From an uncultured SAR324 cluster bacterium (GTDB lineage: Bacteria; SAR324; NAC60-12), in the NCBI GenBank assembly GCA_902513935.1, contig CABXOR010000076.1, forward strand, positions 1 to 5,321: DNA of 5,321 nt. Direction: 5' to 3'. Shown here in pieces: positions 1-5,321 of the stretch. Within the stretch, counting starts at the first letter, position 1. Each line of letters starts with the position of its first letter. The notes below the pieces were generated by a model. It did not search any database. It was not told where the DNA came from and worked only from the letters and a program-made list of their open reading frames with translations. A program made the position numbers and the translations under genes.

Positions 1-17
1 TGAAGCATAAAAACCAA

Positions 18-539
18 ATGGTTGATTTAAAACTGAAAATCCGTACTATTCTTGACTTTCCCAAACCAGGAATTCAATTCCGGGACATCACAACCTTGCT
101 TGCCGATCCGCAAGCTTTTAACGATGTCGTGGAGCGCTTCGTAAAGCGTTACCAAGACGAGCAAATCGATTTGGTGGTAGGAATAGAATCGAGAGGGTTT
201 ATCATAGGAGCACCATTGGCTTTGCGTTTGGGAAAGGGCTTTATCCCTGTCCGTAAAGAGGGGAAACTACCAGGCCCCACACACGGGGTTGAATACGATT
301 TAGAGTACGGGACTGACCGGGTGGAAGTCCACCAGGATGCAATTCCACCCGGCAGCAGAGTCTTGATGGTGGATGATTTGTTGGCAACAGGCGGTACGAT
401 GGAGGGCAGTTCAAGGTTGATTGAACAAGAGGGAGGAATCATTGTTGGCTATGCTTTTGTGATTGAATTAGTTGACTTAAAAGGCAGAAAAAAATTGGGA
501 CATCCCATTTTTAGTCTCGTTACTTTTGAAGGAGAATGA
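18..539 (+). CDS. apt: adenine phosphoribosyltransferase
   Basis: Cytosolic purine-salvage enzyme that makes AMP and pyrophosphate from adenine and PRPP. At 173 aa it has the normal length of bacterial Apt. Seen in the sequence: the N-terminal DFPKPGIQFRDIT segment (residues 13-25) typical of Apt, the VGIESRGF segment (54-61), the flexible-loop RKEGKLPG (79-86), and the PRPP-binding loop VLMVDDLLATGGT (115-127) with its acidic pair Asp119-Asp120. The ATG at 18 puts the conserved DFPKPG block at the usual distance from the N-terminus. The frame stays open to the left window edge, however, and no clear Shine-Dalgarno precedes this ATG, so a slightly longer start cannot be excluded. mtnP follows on the same strand. 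Its product releases adenine, the substrate of Apt, so a shared adenine-salvage role is a strong inference. Confidence 0.95.
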   Translation: MVDLKLKIRTILDFPKPGIQFRDITTLLADPQAFNDVVERFVKRYQDEQIDLVVGIESRGFIIGAPLALRLGKGFIPVRKEGKLPGPTHGVEYDLEYGTDRVEVHQDAIPPGSRVLMVDDLLATGGTMEGSSRLIEQEGGIIVGYAFVIELVDLKGRKKLGHPIFSLVTFEGE

Positions 540-544
540 AATAA

Positions 545-649
545 GTGACAGCAAAAACATGGTTTACAGATAAAAAATTTAAGCATATTGAAATCATTAT
601 TGGGCAAGTCCGGAAATTAAAAGGGCTCCCATTTTCAATTATGCCGTAA
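545..649 (+). CDS. possible small ORF of 34 codons, unrecognised
   Basis: A frame starting at GTG 545 and ending at TAA 647-649 fills most of the gap between apt and mtnP. A good Shine-Dalgarno, AAGGAG (529-534), lies inside the end of apt, 10 bases before the GTG. Three codons upstream in the same frame is ATG AAA TAA (536-544), whose ATG overlaps the apt stop as ATGA. The frame could therefore be a decayed gene with an early stop, restarting at GTG. The predicted peptide is basic, begins VTAKTWFTDKKF, has an IEIIIG stretch in the middle, and ends FSIMP. It shows no signal peptide and no motif I know. It may be a real micro-protein, a gene remnant, or chance. Confidence 0.25.
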   Translation: MTAKTWFTDKKFKHIEIIIGQVRKLKGLPFSIMP

Positions 650-685
650 GCTCAGCGAAAAAAACCTTTGTAACAGGAATCGAAC

Positions 686-1540
686 ATGAAAGTAGGTATC
701 ATCGGCGGCAGCGGACTGTATCATCTGGAAGAGTTGGAGGGAGTCGAAGAAGTCCATCTAGACACCCCTTTTGGAAAGCCTTCCTCGTATTTCGTGACAG
801 GTGAGGTTAACGGCATCCCGGTGGCTTTTCTTCCTCGCCACGGAATCGGGCATGTGCTACTACCAACTGAAATACCATTCCGTGCCAACATCTGGGGGTT
901 GAAGATGCTCGGGGTCACTCATTTGATTTCAGTGGGCGCAGTTGGTAGTCTCCGCAAAGAAATAGAGCCGGGCCACATGGTTTTTCCCGATCAGTTCATC
1001 GATCTAACCCGTCACCGGAAATCCACTTTTTTTGGCAACGGCGTAGTGGGGCACGTACAGTTCGGTAATCCTGTCTGCTCTGAGCTGAGTGGGAAACTGG
1101 TAGAAGCAGCCCAAACGGTGGGGGCAACCATGCATGTAGGAGGAACCTACATCTGCATGGAGGGGCCTGCTTTTTCCTCTCGTGCAGAATCACTGCTTTA
1201 CCGTTCGTGGGGTGCAGACGTGATCGGGATGACCAACGTCCAGGAAGCAAAGTTGGCACGGGAAGCGGAAATGGCCTTTGCCTCGATCGCCCTAGCCACC
1301 GATTACGACTGTTGGCACGTATCCGAATCAGAAGTCAGCGTCGAGGACATAATCAAGGTGATGCATGCTAATGTCGAAACTGCCCGCCAAATTCTTGTTG
1401 AAACCCTGCGTAAAATTTCGCCAGATTTTCCCAATTCACAGGCGGATGCCCTCAAATTTTCCATAATTACCGACAAGTCTAAAATTTCCAAAACATCCTG
1501 CCGTGACTTGGATCTACTGCTGGGTCGTTACCTAAATTGA
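686..1540 (+). CDS. mtnP: S-methyl-5'-thioadenosine phosphorylase
   Basis: Phosphorolytic cleavage of 5'-methylthioadenosine to adenine and 5-methylthioribose-1-phosphate in the cytosol, the first step of MTA and methionine salvage. At 284 aa it matches the trimeric MTAP/PNP family length (human MTAP 283). Seen: N-terminal IIGGSGLY (5-12); PRHG (50-53), part of the phosphate site; LPTEIPFRANIW (59-70); GTYICMEGPAFSSRAES (153-169); GMTNVQEAKLAREAE (181-195), with Met182 in the substrate pocket; and TDYDCW (205-210), whose Asp206 and Asp208 match the adenine-recognising aspartates of MTAP. These residues favour MTAP over guanosine/inosine-specific PNP, which has Asn at that site. The ATG at 686 has an AGGA Shine-Dalgarno at 675-678, 7 bases upstream. 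The gene lies downstream of apt on the same strand and its product adenine feeds Apt. A large inverted repeat follows the stop. Confidence 0.93.
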   Translation: MKVGIIGGSGLYHLEELEGVEEVHLDTPFGKPSSYFVTGEVNGIPVAFLPRHGIGHVLLPTEIPFRANIWGLKMLGVTHLISVGAVGSLRKEIEPGHMVFPDQFIDLTRHRKSTFFGNGVVGHVQFGNPVCSELSGKLVEAAQTVGATMHVGGTYICMEGPAFSSRAESLLYRSWGADVIGMTNVQEAKLAREAEMAFASIALATDYDCWHVSESEVSVEDIIKVMHANVETARQILVETLRKISPDFPNSQADALKFSIITDKSKISKTSCRDLDLLLGRYLN

Positions 1541-1550
1541 TCCTGAGCTT

Positions 1551-1585
1551 GCCGGCTTTCCATTAAATTTAATGGCAGTTCCGGC
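1551..1585. repeat. nested inverted repeat with perfect 16-base palindrome after mtnP
   Basis: Bases 1560-1575 read CCATTAAATTTAATGG, a perfect palindrome. It is enclosed by GCCGG (1551-1555) and CCGGC (1581-1585), which pair with each other, leaving an asymmetric internal loop of CTTT against CAGTT. As RNA it could fold into a two-part hairpin starting 11 bases after the mtnP stop. No T-tract follows on either side, so it is not a classical intrinsic terminator. It may act in termination, as a 3' stability element, or as a protein-binding site. Confidence 0.5.
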
Positions 1586-1652
1586 GGCCCATCATTGCCA
1601 TAATGTCGTTGTAGTTTTTGAAAGATTTACACTTGCCATTTTCAAAATCCAT
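1569..1652 (-). CDS. possible small minus-strand ORF of 27 codons, unrecognised
   Basis: On the minus strand an ATG (1652-1650) opens a 27-residue frame that ends with TAA (1571-1569) inside the 16-base palindrome. The peptide begins MDFENGKCKSFKNY, contains DIMAMMGRR and ends NCH. It has cysteines at positions 8 and 26 and a final histidine. The residue mix looks protein-like, and the frame stays open without an ATG for some distance upstream, so this could be the C-terminal remnant of a longer gene. No clear Shine-Dalgarno precedes the ATG. I do not recognise a family, and chance is a fair explanation. Confidence 0.25.
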   Translation of the reverse strand: MDFENGKCKSFKNYNDIMAMMGRRNCH

Positions 1653-1709
1653 TATGAAGCAGGTTCTTAAAGCTACTGTTTTGTTTGTGGGAGATGTTGT
1701 GTTTCCATG

Positions 1710-1738
1710 TTGACTTTTTATATATATAGCTATATCTT
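1710..1738 (+). promoter_or_regulatory. candidate sigma70-type promoter upstream of the GFA gene (distal)
   Basis: TTGACT (1710-1715) matches the -35 consensus at five of six bases. With a 17-base spacer it is followed by a weak -10, TATCTT (1733-1738). The spacer and -10 lie in an AT-rich stretch that includes the 12-base palindrome ATATAGCTATAT (1724-1735), which could be an operator overlapping the promoter. This is inference from consensus only. Confidence 0.25.
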
Positions 1739-1743
1739 CTAAT

Positions 1744-1772
1744 TTGTTAAGTTAGTACGTTATTAATAAAAT
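1744..1772 (+). promoter_or_regulatory. candidate sigma70-type promoter upstream of the GFA gene (proximal)
   Basis: TTGTTA (1744-1749), a 17-base spacer and TAAAAT (1767-1772, five of six matches to the -10 consensus) point towards the GFA gene. A transcript from here would begin near 1779 and have a very short leader that just includes the GGAGG ribosome site at 1783-1787. The surroundings are very AT-rich, so chance matches are likely. Confidence 0.3.
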
Positions 1773-1791
1773 AAACTAATATGGAGGAAAA

Positions 1792-2226
1792 ATGAGTAAA
1801 TTTTCAGGTGGTTGTGACCACATTCAAACACATTCAAATGGCGACCCAATCGATATTCATACTTGCCATTGCTCTGTCTGCAAACGAGTCACAGGTCAAC
1901 CAACGACGCATGTAGCTTTTTTTCATCATTCTGATTTAGAAGTTAACAACCCTGATGGCGTAAACCGACAACCATTCAACGATCAGAATCCGGATGGTCC
2001 ATTAGAATTGTGCACATGCTCGACGTGTGGAACTCCTATAATGCTGGATGACAAACTGAATCGAATAAGAGTAATTGTGCCTAATATTATGGGTTTCAGT
2101 GATGATTTTCCTGAAGCTACATATCACGCGTTTTATGACGCTTCAACCGGCGTTCCTCGACCAAATGATGGAAGAGAAGTTCACGAAGGATTACGTCCTG
2201 AATTTGTATGGCCAGAGGGTAGTTAG
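1792..2226 (+). CDS. GFA (glutathione-dependent formaldehyde-activating) family zinc protein
   Basis: A 144-aa cytosolic protein of the GFA/CENP-V fold. The founding member, Paracoccus Gfa, was proposed to speed the joining of formaldehyde and glutathione, but many members have no proven activity. Seen: N-terminal GGC (Cys8), then CHCSVCKRVTG (25-35) with Cys25, Cys27 and Cys30, then Cys74 and the CSTCGTP block (76-82) with Cys76 and Cys79. This is the usual zinc-ligand order. The first pair, normally Cys-x-Cys, is Cys8-Asp-His10 here, so His10 may replace a cysteine in the structural zinc site. The start has a strong GGAGG site at 1783-1787, four bases before the ATG. A 4-codon frame (ATG 1781 to TGA 1795) overlaps the start codon. 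The gene stands alone on its strand, convergent to the frmA-fghA operon. A role in formaldehyde handling is plausible but not shown by the sequence. Confidence 0.85.
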   Translation: MSKFSGGCDHIQTHSNGDPIDIHTCHCSVCKRVTGQPTTHVAFFHHSDLEVNNPDGVNRQPFNDQNPDGPLELCTCSTCGTPIMLDDKLNRIRVIVPNIMGFSDDFPEATYHAFYDASTGVPRPNDGREVHEGLRPEFVWPEGS

Positions 2227-2391
2227 GAATTTTCCAAATTCACTTGTCCAAACTGGTATGGCCAGGTAATTTATGGAGCCCCAATTTTGAAAGTTGGGGT
2301 TACTCTCAGGAGATGATGTGGAGCGAACTTTAGTTTTCGATATGTACCAGCCTCATTTTCTAATCTTTTAACGTTAGGAGTTGGTAACTAT
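2227..2391. other. non-coding stretch between the GFA gene and the btuF-like remnant
   Basis: Apart from the hairpin at 2279-2299, I see no supported gene here. On the minus strand, 2271-2387 is open for 39 codons and would read ...FAPHHLLRVTPTFKIGAP, but it has no ATG and no recognised similarity. Part of that frame is simply the hairpin sequence. A short palindrome, TAACGTTA, lies near 2370. This is best read as decayed or spacer DNA continuing from the adjoining remnant. Confidence 0.4.
2279..2299 (+). terminator. hairpin downstream of the GFA gene, possible terminator
   Basis: CCCCAA (2279-2284) pairs with TTGGGG (2294-2299). The stem can be extended inwards by a T-G and T-A pairs to a small loop, giving eight or nine pairs. 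It lies about 50 bases after the GFA stop and between convergent genes, which fits a transcription end. Neither strand has a real T-tract after the stem, so intrinsic termination is uncertain. Confidence 0.4.
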
Positions 2392-2557
2392 TCAAACATC
2401 TTCGAAATATTTTCTTTCATTATGTTTTCCATGAATAGTCTCGGCCAGAATTTCTGCTGAGTCAGTCATTCTTGGACCTGGGCGGTTGAGATACTGATTC
2501 CCATCAACAACAAACACCTTTATTGTCTTTAACTGCCTTAAGATTCTTCCATCTAGT
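2392..2557 (-). pseudogene. C-terminal remnant of a BtuF-like ABC transporter substrate-binding protein, frameshifted
   Basis: Reading the minus strand leftwards, codons at 2557-2519 give TRWKNLKAVKDNK. After one extra base (2518), codons at 2517-2395 give 41 residues containing VFVVDGNQYLNRPGPR and DSAEILAE, ending at TGA 2394-2392. Joined, this reproduces the C-terminal signature of TroA/BtuF-type periplasmic binding proteins for cobalamin or related metal chelates: W-x-x-L-x-A-V, then V-x-V-D-G-x-x-Y-x-x-R-P-G-P-R, then E-I-L-A-E. Only about 54 of the usual 250-300 residues remain, with no signal peptide and no N-terminal lobe. An in-frame stop (2572-2570) and the end of the upstream membrane-protein gene lie directly before it. 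It is therefore a truncated, frameshifted gene relic. The family call rests on motif memory, not a search. Cobalamin is the likeliest ligand of the intact ancestor, but another substrate is possible. Confidence 0.7.
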
Positions 2558-2574
2558 TTTGTATGGATTTTATA

Positions 2575-3264
2575 TCAGGAGAAAAAAAGCATCTTGAATT
2601 GAAATATTCCAAAGAAAATAATAATTGTGCCTGCTGTGGTACGTACCCATTGTTTTTGTAAGTGAGCAATGAAATTAGTCGAGATGTAGCCAAGTCCTAA
2701 AAGAACTGGTAAAGTTCCGATTCCAAAATTCCACATTATTAGAGCGCCTTGTGAAATGCTATTTGCAGACATTGCCAAAAATAGTGCTGAATAAACCAGT
2801 CCGCACGGTAGCCACCCCCAAAGAATGCCAGCAATCAATGCATGACTAATGGAGCGTATAGGAATAAATTTTTTTGCCAGAGGTTCAATCCTGCGCCACA
2901 GAACTGACCCGATATTTTCAATCTTTATAATGGCCGTTTTCCACCAGCCTGTTAGATAAAGTCCTAGAAAAATCATTACAGATGCAGCCGTTAGAGTTAA
3001 TATCTTACGTACTTGCATTCCAAAACCATAGTGCTCTGAAACAGCGCCTATACTGGCCGCGAGTGCACCCGTGAGTGTGTAAGTCAGAATCCTTCCTATA
3101 TTATATGACAGCTGATAAGTAAAGAACTTTCTACCGTCATTTCGTTTTTGATCTGATAAACCAATCGTTAGTGCAGTTACAATACCTCCACACATACCAA
3201 CACAGTGGGTTCCCCCAAGCAGACCTATCAAAAAAGCTGTAATATAAATTGATTCAACATTCAT
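2575..3264 (-). CDS. TauE/SafE-type (DsbD_2-like) six-helix membrane protein
   Basis: An inner-membrane protein of 229 aa with six predicted hydrophobic segments (about residues 8-36, 53-76, 88-107, 140-166, 172-196 and 209-227). Family marks are GGTHCVGMCGG (17-27), carrying His20, Cys21, Met24 and Cys25, and GWLPCGLVYSA (150-160), carrying Cys154. These are typical of proteins called sulfite exporter TauE/SafE or cytochrome c biogenesis transmembrane region (PF13386-like). Relatives are linked to copper or other metal handling, oxidase assembly or thiol/electron transfer. A sulfite-export role is not supported here. The ATG at 3264 lies 7 bases after the fghA stop and has only a weak AAAAG before it, so translation is probably coupled to fghA. 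It is the last gene of the frmA-fghA operon. It is directly followed by the btuF-like remnant, so its neighbourhood has been rearranged, but the protein itself looks complete. Confidence 0.8.
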   Translation of the reverse strand: MNVESIYITAFLIGLLGGTHCVGMCGGIVTALTIGLSDQKRNDGRKFFTYQLSYNIGRILTYTLTGALAASIGAVSEHYGFGMQVRKILTLTAASVMIFLGLYLTGWWKTAIIKIENIGSVLWRRIEPLAKKFIPIRSISHALIAGILWGWLPCGLVYSALFLAMSANSISQGALIMWNFGIGTLPVLLGLGYISTNFIAHLQKQWVRTTAGTIIIFFGIFQFKMLFFS

Positions 3265-3271
3265 CTTTTAA

Positions 3272-4123
3272 TTATGTACTTAGCGCCTGAGAATGGTGCT
3301 GAATGTGCTCATTCATAAAAGTGGAAATGAAATCGTAACTGTGGTCATATCCGTCTTGTAAACGAGCTTTCAGTTCCTGATTCTCTCTCTTACAGGTCTT
3401 TTTGAATAGTTCAAAGTTTAATTCTTTTTCTAAAAATGGGTCTTCACTGCCTTGGTCAATCAGCAACGGGATGTCTAGCGTTGAGGTTTGGATCAATTCG
3501 TTTACATCATGTTTTTTCCATACTTCCCTATCTTCACCAAGATAATGACTGAACGCTTTTTCTCCCCAGGGACATTGACTTGGAGCGCATATGGGTGAGA
3601 ATGCCGAAACCGAGCGAAATCGTTCTGGATATTTAAATGCCAAAGTCAGAGCCCCATGTCCTCCCATTGAGTGACCGAATATACTTTCACGTCCTTCCAA
3701 AACCGGAAAATTTGAACCGATTATTGCTGGTAATTCCTGGATAATATAATCTTCCATACGGTAATTAACTGACCATTTGTCCACTGTTGCGTTGATATAA
3801 AACCCAGCACCTGATCCTAAATCATAATCCTCATCTTCGCCATCCACTCCCGCACCACGCGGACTGGTGTCCGGAGCTATCAGCATAATTCCATGTTCTG
3901 CTGCGAATTGTTGTGCTCCAGCTTTGGTGATAAAATTTTCATGATTACAAGTCAGTCCGGAAAGCCAATACAGTACTGGTACTGGATCAGACTCTGTTTG
4001 CGGTGGCAGAAACACTGAAAATTTCATTTCTCCGCCGCAAGTTTCTGAGGGATGGTTATAACTATTTGTCCAGCCACCGAATGTTTTGCTTGATCCGATC
4101 TGTTCAATTTTGATTCTTGACAT
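3272..4123 (-). CDS. fghA: S-formylglutathione hydrolase
   Basis: A cytosolic serine esterase (alpha/beta hydrolase, esterase D family) that hydrolyses S-formylglutathione to formate and glutathione, the second step of glutathione-dependent formaldehyde oxidation. The length of 283 aa is normal. Seen: YWLSGLTCNHENF (52-64), including the conserved Cys59; APDTSPRG (83-90); the nucleophile elbow GHSMGGHGAL (150-159) with Ser152; LIDQGSEDPFLE (221-232) with the likely triad Asp228; and DGYDHSYDFI (257-266) with His261. The start follows the frmA stop by 18 bases. No real Shine-Dalgarno is visible before the ATG, which suggests it depends on ribosomes coming from frmA. The downstream membrane-protein gene begins 7 bases after its stop. 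The substrate is supplied by the upstream gene product. Confidence 0.96.
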   Translation of the reverse strand: MSRIKIEQIGSSKTFGGWTNSYNHPSETCGGEMKFSVFLPPQTESDPVPVLYWLSGLTCNHENFITKAGAQQFAAEHGIMLIAPDTSPRGAGVDGEDEDYDLGSGAGFYINATVDKWSVNYRMEDYIIQELPAIIGSNFPVLEGRESIFGHSMGGHGALTLAFKYPERFRSVSAFSPICAPSQCPWGEKAFSHYLGEDREVWKKHDVNELIQTSTLDIPLLIDQGSEDPFLEKELNFELFKKTCKRENQELKARLQDGYDHSYDFISTFMNEHIQHHSQALST

Positions 4124-4141
4124 TGCTAGATTTGAAAATAG

Positions 4142-5321
<1,180 letters not shown>

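Noticed and set aside
540..685. A riboswitch (for example SAM-type) ahead of mtnP
   Set aside because: No stable helices or conserved riboswitch core could be drawn in this gap, which mostly holds an open small frame.
996..1259. 87-codon minus-strand frame inside mtnP
   Set aside because: Fully antisense to a strongly conserved enzyme region, with a low-quality residue pattern rich in Arg, Pro and Ser. It is a shadow of mtnP.
1721..1738. TA-rich run as an insertion or attachment site
   Set aside because: No flanking direct or inverted repeats, integrase or transposase fragments. It fits an AT-rich promoter region better.
2075..2269. 64-codon plus-strand frame overlapping the end of the GFA gene
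   Set aside because: It lies mostly inside the GFA gene in another frame, has no ribosome site or recognisable motif, and is best seen as a shadow.
2575..3264. Reading the membrane protein as a sulfite exporter
   Set aside because: The family name suggests it, but the Cys/His/Met motifs fit the DsbD_2-like metal or thiol branch better, and no sulfur-metabolism genes are nearby.

Overview
The window looks like a stretch of chromosome from a glutathione-using Gram-negative bacterium, most likely a proteobacterium. The evidence is a complete glutathione-dependent formaldehyde oxidation pair on the minus strand and a GFA-family gene on the plus strand. Base composition is moderate to AT-rich. 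A closer taxonomic placement cannot be supported from sequence reading alone. There is no rRNA, tRNA, CRISPR array, insertion sequence or integrase.

Left part (1-1540, plus strand): apt (adenine phosphoribosyltransferase) and mtnP (5'-methylthioadenosine phosphorylase) lie in tandem, 146 bases apart. They form a two-step salvage route. MtnP splits methylthioadenosine, a by-product of polyamine and SAM metabolism, into methylthioribose-1-phosphate and adenine. Apt then converts adenine to AMP. The gap holds a 34-codon frame that I cannot identify.

Middle (1541-2574): a 251-base spacer carries a perfect 16-base palindrome inside a larger inverted repeat, a small minus-strand frame, and promoter-like sites. 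A GFA-family zinc protein follows (1792-2226, plus). It has the CHCxxC and CxxC signatures, but Cys-Asp-His where the family usually has Cys-x-Cys. After it comes a 348-base region with a hairpin and, on the minus strand, a broken C-terminal remnant of a BtuF-like (cobalamin ABC transporter) substrate-binding protein. The remnant carries a one-base frameshift and has lost its N-terminal part.

Right part (2575-5251, minus strand): a tight three-gene operon is transcribed leftwards. The order is class III alcohol dehydrogenase / S-(hydroxymethyl)glutathione dehydrogenase (frmA), then S-formylglutathione hydrolase (fghA), then a six-helix membrane protein of the TauE/SafE-DsbD_2 type. The gaps are 18 and 7 bases. 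The first two genes turn the glutathione-formaldehyde adduct into formate and regenerate glutathione. The role of the membrane protein in this operon is unknown. The plus-strand GFA gene may be functionally linked to this pathway, but it is a separate, convergent transcription unit.

No clearly new multi-gene system is visible. The points most worth a second look are the btuF-like remnant, the membrane protein tied to formaldehyde detoxification, the altered zinc site of the GFA protein, and the small frames in the two plus-strand spacers.
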